From positions 1-64,000 of the forward strand of contig QKWP01002001.1 in the NCBI GenBank assembly GCA_003550325.1: a stretch of 64,000 nucleotides of DNA, read 5' to 3'. Positions 11,590 through 21,432 of this stretch are shown piece by piece. Positions within the stretch are counted from its first letter, which is position 1. The number at the start of each line of letters is the position of its first letter. The notes below the pieces were generated by a model. That model was not told where the DNA came from. It worked only from the letters and a program-made list of their open reading frames with translations, and did not search any database. Source of the stretch: Gigaspora rosea (lineage: Eukaryota; Glomeromycota; Glomeromycetes; Diversisporales; Gigasporaceae). A program made the position numbers and the translations under genes.

Positions 11590-12065
11590 GTTGGGTCCTA
11601 GTAGAACATACATAGCATAATAGATGTAGCATGATAGTTCAGGATGTAGCAAAGTAGTTAGTATAGGATGTAGCTTTATGATAGTTAGTAGCATGATAGT
11701 TAATATGGGGTGATAGTTAATATAGAGCATTTAGTATGGGATTTAGCATAATAGTTGGGACTATACATGAGGATGAAAGCATTTCGGGTTCTAAAACCTG
11801 AAATAAAAATTTGAAGACGATATTGTTTTTGATCTATTTTACTTAAAAGACAAAATTATTTGATACATTTTTTGAATAGATGAAATTATAAAGAACATAT
11901 CTATATGAATTTTATTTGCTCTTTCTTATAAAAAATTTTAATTTTCTCTAATGAAGACGAAATAGGCCTTTTTCAAAAATCAATTTCGGTGGCATCACTA
12001 GTTGGGACATAGCATGATATTGGGATGTGGCACAATAGTTGTAATATAGCACGATAGTTGGAATT
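11590..12065 (+). repeat. Degenerate minisatellite (GTAGCATGATAGTTAG type)
   Basis: Variants of RTAGCATRATAGTTRG(T)ATAGG recur irregularly about ten times at 11603-11755 and again at 12001-12065. The two parts are separated by ~240 bases of unrelated AT-rich sequence (11760-12000), probably an insertion. No coding potential. Confidence 0.65.
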
Positions 12066-12725
12066 GGATTTATATTATAATTTGTATTTATTTTTTATAG
12101 TATATGTTTTTAATTTTTTTTGTATTCCTTTTTAATTTTTTTGTATAATAAATTAAATTGTTAAAATATATGAATATTTGTTTTAATACAGTATATGAAA
12201 AATTAATATTTAGGCGAGCATATAGTAATTTTTTATTATTAGCTTTTTGTTATTTTTTTATTTTTTATAATCTGCGAAAATTATTGAATTGTTAATTGTT
12301 AAAGATCTGTGCAGAAAATTAAATCTGCACAGAAAATAAAAAAATTTTCTTCAACAATCACTGGCAGGGTCGCAGATCTGCATTAATTTTTGATAATTGT
12401 TTTTTTTAAAAATTTGTACAGATCTGCACTATAAAAACTTCTCTGATGTAGCTATCTGATATTTTTATATTATATATCAATATTTAGCAAGATATCGCCA
12501 TGCATAATAGCTTGATAATATCTTGCTACAACCTGTCTAATTGCTTGGGTTTCTATTAGACTAGGAAATATATATATATTTTGATTAATATTAGTTAGTC
12601 AGGCTAAACAATATGGCAGATTTTTTGAAGTTTGGAATTTAGGAATTTCAAAAATCTGCTGCAATATTGGAAAATTTTTATAAGCTTAGATTACCGGATT
12701 ATTTTTGTTATCAATTTTGAAGTTT

Positions 12726-12813
12726 TACTTGTTCAAAGCAAAATGAAGCAGAGACTGAATTAGTTATTATATATTAGTACATAGTCTCTACTTCACTTTA
12801 CTTTGAACAAGTA
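12726..12813. repeat. Inverted repeat, ~28-bp arms
   Basis: ACTTGTTCAAAGCAAAATGA plus AGCAGAGACT on the left pairs with AGTCTCTACTTCACTTTACT plus TTGAACAAGT on the right, around a ~30-base AT-rich loop. This is the form of a small foldback element. No clear target duplication is seen. Confidence 0.6.
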
Positions 12814-12885
12814 TTATATAATTGAAAATAATTTAGTATTGTAGTCTTTTATATCATATGTCAACTCTGTTTAATTGTCATCAGG

Positions 12886-14152
12886 TAGGGTTTGCAACGG
12901 GCCAGGCCAAACATTGTAATTTGTGGGTTGGGCTGGGCCTGGGCCGGGCTTGGGCCCAAATTTTAAGCCTGTGATTAATTGGGCCGGGCCTGGGTTGGGC
13001 TTGTAAAATAATGGGCTGGGTCCGGGTTTTATAAAGAGGCCTGATAAAACTCGGCAATACTTATTAAAAATATATAGTTTTTACTAGTTACAGGCCTATT
13101 GTATTTAAATTAGGCCAAGCAAAGTAAATTTTCTGGTTTTCATATCCCGGCCGGGTCAATTTTTGCTAATTTAAAATTTAAAATTTTTTATTTAATAACC
13201 AATCAAAATATAGTATATACAGATTTCAATAAATGCACATCATAAAAAAAGATATGATTTTTTTTTTTTTAAAAAAAAAAAGGATGCATTGTTGATCTTG
13301 CAAAATATTAACGTATTGATGTATGTGTTGCACGATTATTCTTCTTAAATATTCTTCTTAAGTATTTATATCTTTTTTTTTTATTAAAAACCTTCTTCAT
13401 GGAGGACGCCATGTAGGATACTAGTATTTATATCTTTAAATACTAAATATACATTATTAAGTATACATTATTGAATAAATTTCTTATTAAATTTTTTTTT
13501 TAATAAAAATTTTTTAAAATAAAAATAAAAAATTTTTTCATTATAAAAAAAAAAAATCCGGGTTGGCGGGTCATTTAAAATTATTTATGATATGTAAACC
13601 AGAAAATTTACTTTGCTTGGCCTTAGATGTTAAAATTTTATTTTTTTTTTAAACTATAATTTTTTTAATTTAGTTAGCTATTTTTATAATTCTTGAAATA
13701 CCTAATAAAAATTAACCAAATAATATTCTAGTTAATTTGGTAAAGTGTGTAATTTTTAGCATAATATAATATAATAGATTCAAGAATATACATTTTAATA
13801 ATTAAGTTATTTGGAAAATATAATTATCTTAGTGTTTTAAATCAAAAATTGAATAGTTGTCAAGTTGCCAACTAATTAATGATAATTTTATTGGACAATT
13901 AATTAATTGTTGATGATTAATTATTTAGTAATACTATTTGCAAATTATGAATTGGGCCAGACTTGTTGGACCGGGCTTGGGTTGGGCCAGGCTTGGGTTG
14001 GGTTGAGTCAGGCTGGGCTAAGCTCGGGCCGGGTTTGGGCTTATATTTCAAACCCGAGATGAATTGGGCTAGGCTTGGGCTAGGTTTATAATTCTATGGG
14101 CTGGGCCTGGGTTTAGATGAACCCAGCCCAACCCGGCCCATTGAGAACCCTA
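12886..14152. mobile_element. Non-autonomous hAT element with GGGCCGGGC-rich ends
   Basis: 1267-bp element bounded by a perfect 8-bp duplication TCATCAGG (12878-12885 and 14153-14160). Its ends are TAGGGTTTGCAACGGGCC and, as reverse complement of the right end, TAGGGTTCTCAATGGGCCGG. The outer ~180 bases of each end are packed with GGGC(T/C)GGGC-type subterminal repeats, strikingly GC-rich against the AT-rich genome, as in hAT elements that use arrays of transposase binding motifs. It encodes nothing. Its middle is occupied by another element (13113-13622). Confidence 0.88.
13113..13622. mobile_element. Nested Harbinger-like MITE
   Basis: 510-bp element inside the hAT element. The inverted ends are GGCCAAGCAAAGTAAATTTT...(left) and its complement ending ...TTTGCTTGGCC (right), paired over about 25 bases. 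The flanking trinucleotide TTA is duplicated (13110-13112 and 13623-13625). A 3-bp TWA duplication with GG-starting ends fits the PIF/Harbinger superfamily. No coding sequence. Confidence 0.7.
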
Positions 14153-14317
14153 TCATCAGGCATAAATAATAATTATTATTAATAATCATCTCTTTTTTTT
14201 TAATGCAATTCTGTAATTACATATATATATATGTGTATATTTTTTTTGACTATTTATTATATTTGATTTCTTAAAACCTTTTTTTTACAACCCTTTTCTT
14301 TTTTTCTCTTTGCGCTT

Positions 14318-15003
14318 CTTCGTATAGAATTATGGTTTGGCTTTGGTAGCTTTTATATGTTTTGTAGTTGTTTTTGATTTCATGAATACATTTAACTACC
14401 ACTCTTCTCTTTCTAGGTGGGTTTTGAATCTTCTTTTTGTCGTTTCTTCGTATGGAATTATGTTTCGGCTTTGGTAGCTTTTATATATTTTGTATTTGTT
14501 TTTGATTTTGTAAATACATTTAACTACTACTCTTCTCTTTTTAGGTGGGTTTTGAATTTTTTTTTTATTATTTCTTCATATGGAATTTTGTTTCGGCTTT
14601 GGTAGCTTCTATATATTTTGTAGTTGTTTTTGATTTCATGAATATATTTAACTACCACCTTTTTCTTTCTAGGTAGGTTTCAAATTTTTTCTTTGTCATT
14701 TCTTCGTATGAAATTACATTTCAGCTTTGATAACTTCTATATATTTTGTAGTTGTTTTTGATTTCATGAATATATTTAACTACCACCCTTCTTTCTAGAT
14801 GGGTTTTGAATTTTCTCTTTGTTGTTTTTTCGTATAGAATTACATTTCGGCTTTGTGGCTTCTATATATTTTGTAGTTGTTTTTGATTTCGTGAATATAT
14901 TTAACTACCATTTTTTTCTTTCTAGATGGGTTTCGAATTTTCTCTTCATTGTTTTTTTGTATGAAATTACGTTTTAGCTTTGGTGGCTTCTATATATTTT
15001 GTA
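14318..15003 (+). repeat. ~127-bp minisatellite, left part
   Basis: Six imperfect units, recognisable by (T/C)(G/A)TATRGAATTA..TTT(C/T)GGCTTTGGTGGCTTCTATATA, begin near 14321, 14448, 14576, 14704, 14830 and 14957. Each unit also holds TTTTGTAGTTGTTTTTGATT and TCTTTCTAGGTGGGTTT. The array is interrupted at a TA inside TTTTGTAGTTG by the transposon at 15004-18562 and resumes at 18563. The 62-residue frame at 14417-14605 is part of the repeat, not a gene. Confidence 0.9.
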
Positions 15004-15209
15004 CAGTGCGGGACGGCATAAGATATCAAATAAAAATTGCTTTACAAAAAAATGTTATAACTTGACAAAAAATCATTAAATAAAAAAATCCTCTTCCAGA
15101 TTGATAATTTTTAAGTAAACCTATATTTCTGAAAGAGGATTTTCTATTATTTTTATTTTTGGTCATGTTATAATGCTTCGAATATTGTCTACTTTATATG
15201 TAGGTGGTG

Positions 15210-15219
15210 AATTTGGCGC
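15210..15219 (+). repeat. Left subterminal AATTTGGCGC motif
   Basis: AATTTGGCGC lies 206 bases inside the left end. The same 10-mer occurs three times near the right end (18423, 18465, 18515), in the same orientation on the + strand. Candidate transposase binding site. Confidence 0.55.
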
Positions 15220-15248
15220 GGGGAAATTCATGTGATTATGCCGTATAA

Positions 15249-15299
15249 ACCAATAAAAATCGATGATGTTCGATCACGTGAACCAAACCAATCAAAATT
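15249..15299 (+). promoter_or_regulatory. CCAAT / CACGTG composite upstream of the transposase
   Basis: ACCAATAAAAATCGATGATG, then TTCGATCACGTGAACC, then AACCAATCAAAATT lie 57-106 bases upstream of the transposase ATG. Two CCAAT boxes bracket one CACGTG core. Similar composites at 3333 and 7872 suggest that the element borrowed or carries a host-type promoter. Inference from position and motif only. Confidence 0.5.
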
Positions 15300-15354
15300 T
15301 TCCAAATTAAAAAGATTTAAAATGATCTTGATTTAACCGTTATCAATCTTAATA

Positions 15355-17051
15355 ATGGCAAAGACTTCGAAATCAAGAAAGATACGGCAAGAAAGAGCAA
15401 ATTTAGCTCGTTCCGCACGGCAAGCGGATGTAAATACCGACACCACCAATAGAACCAGCACCACCACCAGAATCAGCACCAGCAGTACCGCTACCAGAAT
15501 CAGCACCAGCAGTACCGCCGCCAATGCCACCAAAGCAAAAAAAAATATTGTTCTTTGGTCAAGCGAAGAGTATGAAAGCGACGTTTCAAACGCGGACAAT
15601 GATTATGACTTTCAAGAGGACATTTCTGATTTTGAGGAGGACGATAATGAACTTGATAGTGAAAGGGCGAATTTAATCATTAATCGTCTCCTCGCTGCGT
15701 CAGCAGCAAGTTTCAAAAAAAAAAAGCGCCCCGCCGTTTATGTTGGGAACTCAAAACGAACGAAACAAAGAAAAAATAAAATGTTAAGGGAAGCGGCGGT
15801 AGGAACATCAAAAATTTCACAATTTTTTCCTTCCACTAATTCAATGACAGTCGTTAATGAATCTCCAAGTGAGAATGAAAGTGAAAGCGGAAGTAATGAG
15901 GGTCTGACTGAATACGAAAAAGAAATTCAAAAGACAATCGAGTTTGTGAATGATGTAATCCGTAACGAGCAACTCTCAGATACTGAGAAAACTCGTTACA
16001 CGGCAGTTATGTATTATCTCCGGTTGTTATTCAATGGCAAACAAAAAATCCAAGCATCAGATGCAGTCGCAGAGGTTGTTAATGGTGGGCCATGGCTCGC
16101 AAGGTGTGTGAGAAAATGGGCTAGTATCTGTATGAAAGGTGTGTTTTTTTCTTTATTTTTATTTTATTTTATTTTTTTTTTTATCATAATAAATAAATTG
16201 AATTACTTTTGTATTGAAGGAGAATTAATCCGAAATTTCCGTGGAAAGTTTCCTTCCAAAAGCCTCCTTAATGATGAATTGGTTTCGCTCCAATTAGCAG
16301 CTTACCTGCGTTCTGTAAAATTCAAAGTGAATCCAGAAATGGTTAAAAGTTATGTTGAACAAAGAATTCTCCCCCAATTAAATGTAGAATCCTCAAGCAT
16401 TTCTATTCGAACTGCTCGTCGATGGATGCAAAAACTCGGCTTTTATTACAAACGCCATCAGCAAGGTGTGTATGTAGATGGGCACGAAAGGCCTGATGTG
16501 GTTGCCTATCGTCATATCTTCCTCCAGAAAGTCGCCGAGTTTGATCGATTTATGTCCAAGTGGTATGATGAAGGTTGCGAAATTAGAACCTTTCCACTGT
16601 TAGGTAATGGTGAAAAGGAACATGTCTGGGTAACCCATGATGAGACAACTTTTCACGCGTATGATGGGCCCCGTGCAGTGTGGTGTCCAGAGGAAGAACA
16701 ACCTTTAAGAAAAAAAGGGTTAGGTCTTGGTATACACGTTAGTGACTTTGTGACGGAAACGATTGGACCGCTCAAAGATGAAGAGGAGGAGACACGTGTA
16801 ACAATGGTACTGGGTGCACGCCATGACGGTTTTTGGGATACGGAAAAACTTCACCAGCAAGTCAAACGGGCAATAAAAATTTTTGAACAAACACATCCTG
16901 GATGCGTTGGTAAGGTTGGCAAAATAAATTTTTGGAGGGACCAGCATGAAGTGTGGACCAACTTGATGTGGTTGGCTAGTTGTTGATTAATAATCAACAA
17001 CTAACCAACCACATCAAGTTGGTCTACACCTCATGTTGGTCCCTATAATTT

Positions 17052-17093
<42 letters not shown>

Positions 17094-17875
17094 TATGTTC
17101 TATAGGCATATTTGCATTCGATAATGCTACGTCCCATACATCTTTTGCGGAGAATGCACTTCTGGCTTCAAGAATGAATCTTGGCCCTGGTGGTGCAGTT
17201 CCAAAAATGAGAGATACTGTGTGGAACGGGTGTCGTCAATCAATGATCATTGAAGAAGATCATTTTGTTTATGATAAAAAAACAAAGAAATTTATTAATC
17301 TGCGTGGTGAACCAAAAGGTATAAAATGGGTTCTTAGTGACCGAGAGCTGTGGCGAGAAGGGATGCCGTTAGAATGCACTTCGTGCAAGCAAAAGTCAAG
17401 TTCTAATATTGTTGATTGTTGTGCACGCCGTTTGATGGCCAATCAGCCTGATTTTCTTGCGCAACGTGGTCAAATCCAAGAAGAAATTGAATCTTGCGGA
17501 CATAAGGTAGTTAACTATTTTTTGCTATTGGCTTTTTTTTTTTTTTTTTTAAACCCTTTTTTTCTTTTTTTTTAGGTTATTTTTTACCCAAAGTTTCATC
17601 CCGAGTTTAATCATATTGAAATGTACTGGGGAGCGGCAAAGAAGTATACCCGAAATAATTGTGAATATTCTTCTCCGAAGCTTAGACAAACGATTTGTGA
17701 GGCTTTTGACTCTATTTCGGTAGAGAAAATTCGATCTTTCGCTAGGTTGTCTTTTAGATGGATGGATGCTTATCGGCATGGTTTGACGGGAAAAGCTGCT
17801 GAGTATGCTGTCAGACAGCATAAGAGACATCGTTCAATCAATGAAGAAATTATGAATCGAATCATTGCGATTTAA
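15355..17875 (+). CDS. DDE transposase with long D-E spacing
   Basis: Spliced gene, exons 15355-16138, 16220-16909, 17106-17506 and 17576-17875, giving 724 aa in one frame through all four junctions. The N-terminus is Ser/Thr-rich with a 9-residue repeat (TRISTSSTA twice), an acidic stretch, basic nuclear-localisation-like patches (KKKKRP, KRTKQRKNK) and a PIP-box-like TSKISQFF (151-158). A Tc1-type helix-turn-helix (SIRTARRWMQKLGF) precedes YVDGHERPDVVAYR. Catalytic acids are read as D402 (THDETTFH), D497 (FAFDNATSH) and E640 (FNHIEMYWG). D497 and E640 are separated by 142 residues, far more than the 34-39 of typical Tc1/mariner enzymes. The insert holds Cys pairs (CTSC, DCC) that could bind zinc. 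The enzyme would cut and paste its own element at TA. Intron 1 (81 bp) is a multiple of three and has no stop. Intron 2 contains a foldback element. Confidence 0.85.
16921..17060. mobile_element. Small palindromic foldback element in transposase intron 2
   Basis: A near-perfect inverted repeat with 70-base arms and no spacer (centre GATTAATAATC near 16990). The left arm contains GGGACCAGCATGAAGTGTGG and CCAACTTGATGTGGTTGG. The right arm carries the complement with a few substitutions. It lies wholly inside the intron 16910-17105, so splicing would remove it. If left in, it extends frame 1 to a stop near 16984. No clear target duplication. Confidence 0.75.
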
Positions 17876-18422
17876 AATTAGAGCAATGTAATTTTTTTCT
17901 TTTAATAATTAATAAATCGCATAAATTCTTGATTAATCAATATCATGTCATTTTCTCTTGATACGTTAAGGTAGTTAAATGTAGCATTGAGTATTCAATT
18001 AAAGTCGCATTAATTTTTTATTTTTTACTTGCAAAAGTTAGCTATTCAAGAATACGTCCAAAAAACAAAAAAAAAAAAAAAATCAAAGTGACGTAATTAA
18101 AGCTGTTGCATTATTTGGATCAATTCCTAATAATTTATTTAAATCTGCAGAGGTTGTGCATATTTTGATAAGTTATTTCACGATTGCTTAAGTCTATTGC
18201 ATCATTCAGATTAATTTCTAATAATCTTCTTAAATCTGATAAAACTAATGTTTTTAAAAATTCTGCATGTAACTAATAGATTAGTTGTAGCGTAGAAATT
18301 AAGAGAAAAAAATTAAAAGGTTTTTTAAGTATTATCGGTAATTCAAGATATCGGAATGCAATTTATTTTTTTTTGTTATCTGATCGTGATCGCTGCGCAA
18401 AAGTTTATTTAGTAGATTATCG
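17876..18422. other. Transposon 3' non-coding region
   Basis: Sequence between the transposase stop and the right subterminal repeats. AT-rich, with no further open frame or motif recognised. Confidence 0.6.
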
Positions 18423-18562
18423 AATTTGGCGCATTTATTGGATGTATTACGTTGTCCCTATTCAAATTTGGCGCCTGTATATAAAAAGTAGATGTCTTAT
18501 GATGTCCTTGTCTAAATTTGGCGCTTTTAAAAATATTTGATATCTTATGCTGTCCCGCACTG
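18423..18562 (+). repeat. Right-end subterminal repeat series including the terminal inverted repeat
   Basis: AATTTGGCGC occurs at 18423, 18465 and 18515. Between these come GATGTATTACGTTGTCCC and GATGTCTTATGATGTCCT, variants of the terminal GATATCTTATGCTGTCCC. The right terminus is thus the last of three imperfect copies of its own inverted-repeat core, spaced about 45-55 bases apart. The left end has one AATTTGGCGC copy. This resembles the multiple binding-site arrangement of some Tc1-like elements. Confidence 0.7.
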
Positions 18563-18928
18563 TAGTTGTTTTTGATTTTGTGAATACATTTAATTACTAT
18601 TCTTTTCTTTTTAGATAGGTTTCGAATTTTCTCGTTATCATTTCTTCATATAGAATTATGTTTTAGCTTTGGTGGCTTCTATATATTTTGTAGTTGTTTT
18701 TGATTTTGTGAACACACTCTTCTCGTTCTAGGCGGGTTTCGAATTTTTTCTTTGTTGTTTCTTCATATAGAATTACGTTTTGGCTTTGGTGGCTTCTATA
18801 TATTTTGTGGTTGTTTTGATTTCATGAATACTTTTCTTTTTAGATAGGTTTCAAATTTTTTTTCATCATTTCTTTGTATAGAATTACGTTTTTAGCTTTG
18901 GTGGTTTTTATATATTTTGTAGTTGGGC
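18563..18928 (+). repeat. ~127-bp minisatellite, right part
   Basis: Continuation of the array at 14318-15003 after the transposon. Units are recognisable near 18646, 18772 and 18874, with the shared TTTTGTAGTTGTTTTTGATT and GGTTTCGAATTTT words; the last unit is shortened. Confidence 0.88.
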
Positions 18929-19114
18929 TTGCAATAAAAGTTGATTAGTGTTTGGTTGAATAGTTAATGATGATTTGAATATGTTTGCTATAAGATTATA
19001 TTATTTGCTAGATGTAACAATTTCGAACCTGTAATAAATTTATTTTTTATTAAAATAAAATTAATAAAGTTTATAATTCGAACTATATTGTCAATATCAA
19101 GTAGATATTGTATA
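18929..19114. other. Short AT-rich spacer
   Basis: No gene or repeat recognised between the minisatellite and the dispersed repeat copy. Confidence 0.4.
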
Positions 19115-19375
19115 ATTATCTGACAAACTCATATGATCATGAAAAAATTTCTTACTGTTATTTTTTTATATGTTATTACGTAATTATATTTATTTAAATT
19201 AAAACTCAACAGGTGAATCTCTACCAATCATGATCATAAATTGCCAGATAATACCAATATTGGGCAATTGTCAAATACAGTTAATTTGGCAAATGATTAG
19301 CTACATGTGCTGCAGAGCGGCACATGATCATTTGCCAAATTACTGCTATTTGACAATTTTTGCTTAATATTGTAT
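19115..19375 (+). repeat. Dispersed repeat family, copy 2 (partner 2846-3125)
   Basis: Same order of blocks as the first copy. The distal part, from CCAATATTGGGCAATTGTCA to TTTTTGCTTAATATTG (19255-19372), is an imperfect palindrome centred on GCTGCAGAGCGGC. This copy preserves the palindrome better than the first. Confidence 0.65.
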
Positions 19376-19965
19376 ACATATTACCAAAATATCTGCCAGC
19401 TGATATCTTTTGTAGAAATCCTATATATAGGTTGCAGAATTTGCCAATATGTGCCAGGCTGATAGACATACCAAATATTGGCTAGCTATCACATGACACA
19501 TATCGATCAGTTTCTGCGACATATCTGTACAATTTATATGACCTATCATCCTTTCAATATGCTACAGAAATTTTATAGTTGGACCTGTGTTAGCTTTTAA
19601 AGTTTGTGAAGCCTTTAGGTGTTCCATACTATAGTGTTGCAAAATATGTTAGATATAAAAAGTAAATAATTGGCTAATGTATATGTACTACATATGTTCT
19701 TTTTATTAAGTATATGTATATACCAGTATTTTATTCTTATATTATATATGACAAACCAAATTTGATAATAATTAACTATACATTATTTCTATTTTGATAT
19801 TATTAACTAGGTAAATGTATAGCATTGTTTGTCTGGAGCTAAATATTTATATAAATATAATAATTAATAAAGTTTGCTATTTACTAGATAAAAGTATAGT
19901 ATTGTTTCAATTTTATTTCTTGTACTATATAAATTTTATATATGTTTTAATTTATAGAATTAATA
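19376..19965. other. Intergenic stretch, no gene
   Basis: AT-rich sequence with TATATA-type tracts. The minus-strand frame at 19281-19469 runs into the preceding repeat and has no recognised domain. Confidence 0.45.
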
Positions 19966-20566
19966 ATAACTTTTGATTCACTAGTCCGTTTTGGATGATT
20001 TAACTGTCAAAATGTTCACCTCGACAAGATGATTCTAACAAGCCCAAAATTGTTAAAATCCAATCACAGAATCCCAAGATCGTTCATCACTAAATAAATT
20101 TCTTTACTATTGAATAACTTTTGATTCACCGGGCTGTTTTAAATAATTTAACCACCAAAATATTTGTTTCAGTAAGACGATTCTAACAAGCCCAAAATCG
20201 TCAAATTCCAATCACAGGATCCAAAGATCGATAAAGATTTATCAATCATTTAATCAAATTGATTTTATATATAAAAGTCAATTTGATTAATAATTAATAA
20301 ATCTTTATCAATATTTGGATCCTGTAATTGGAATTTAACGATTTTGGGCTTGTTAGAATCGTCTCACTGAGATGAACATTTTGGTTGTTAAATTATTCAA
20401 AACAGACTGGTTAATCAAAAGTTATTCAATAGTAAAGAAATTTATTTAGTTATGAATGATTTTGGGATCCTGTGATTGGATTTTAACAATTTTGGGCTTG
20501 TCTCATCAAGACAAACATTTTGATAGTTAAATCATCCAAAACGAACTGGTAGATCAAAAGTTATTA
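19966..20566. mobile_element. Large foldback element, family F
   Basis: A ~600-bp palindrome centred near 20266. Each ~300-base arm consists of two tandem diverged copies of a ~120-base unit. Unit landmarks are AATAACTTTTGATTCACTAG, CCAAAATGTTCACCTC, GACGATTCTAACAAGCCCAA and CCAATCACAGGATCC. The right arm is the reverse complement in reversed order, including AAAACGAACTGGTAGATCAA. The same unit family makes up much of 54371-57064. No protein is encoded. Confidence 0.8.
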
Positions 20567-20599
20567 TCAATTTTATAAATTGGCCAATTAAAAATAATT

Positions 20600-21096
20600 T
20601 AAAAATCATGTGAATGGACAGACGGAAACTGCAAAATTGCATTTTTGATATTTTAATATGTGATGCATCAAAAAAGTAACTTTAGTATTATGATACGTAA
20701 AAACTAAAGGACCTTCGCTTCGCTCCAGACAATTAAGTGTACATTAAAGATCAAGTGAAATTGCTATTAAAAAAGAAAATTGTGTAACAGTATGATGAAA
20801 ATTTATATTGAGTATACTACAAAGGTTTTAAACATATAATCAGGGTTCATCTAGAACATAAAAATTTTATAAATGTTCTCACTGAGAATATTTCAAAAGG
20901 ATAAAATGTTCTCAAATAAAAGAACCTTTTCTAAATATTAATGTTCTTAAAAAAACTTAAATGTTCATTGAGAACTATGAGAACATTGAATTTTAAATAC
21001 TAAGTGTAATAATGTGATTTTGTGATAATAATAGCAGAAAATTTTGAGATTATAATTTTCTAATTATCATAGTTTTTTTTTTATCAATAACATCTA
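20600..21096. other. AT-rich intergenic stretch
   Basis: Contains loosely repeated GTTCT(C/T)..GAGAACAT words (20840-20990) and nothing coding. Confidence 0.4.
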
Positions 21097-21432
21097 TATT
21101 TTATTTAGTATCTTTAAAATTCTCTAAGAATCAACAATCTACTAGAATTAGCTAATTTTTTGTGATTTTAAATAATATTATAATTTGCAGAAATCATACC
21201 TTTTTGCAAACAGTTATAAATAATCCTATATTTTCTCAATGATAAGAATAATTAATTTAAAAAATATATACTTTGCAATTCTTAAATGTGCCAGATTGGT
21301 AGCACATTATAGTAGTTTGCAAAAAGGCATAATCTTTGCAAATTATAATATCATGTAAAATTATGAGAAATTAGCTGATTCTAGTGGATTTTTTGATTCT
21401 TAGAGAATTTTAAAGATTCTGAATAAAATACA
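21097..21432. repeat. Inverted repeat with ~115-bp arms
   Basis: Left arm (about 21097-21215) includes ATCTTTAAAATTCTCTAAGA, CTAGAATTAGCTAATTT and CCTTTTTGCAAAC. The right arm (about 21306-21432) carries GTTTGCAAAAAGGC, GAAATTAGCTGATTCTAG and TCTTAGAGAATTTTAAAGAT. The ~90-base spacer is AT-rich. A diverged foldback element; no target duplication found. Confidence 0.7.

Larger units (their letters stand above)
15004..18562 (+). mobile_element. Complete TA-flanked DNA transposon (IS630/Tc1/mariner-like)
   Basis: 3559-bp element with 29-bp terminal inverted repeats beginning CAGTGCGGGACGGCATAAGA (left, 15004-15032) and matching the right end (18534-18562) at 28 of 29 positions. It is flanked by the dinucleotide TA (15002-15003 and 18563-18564). 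The insertion interrupts a minisatellite unit whose uninterrupted sequence TTTTGTAGTTG is known from neighbouring copies. It carries one spliced transposase gene (15355-17875) in the + direction and subterminal repeats. TA target and CAGTG ends point to the IS630/Tc1/mariner group. Both ends and the spliced gene look intact, so the copy may be young. Confidence 0.93.
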
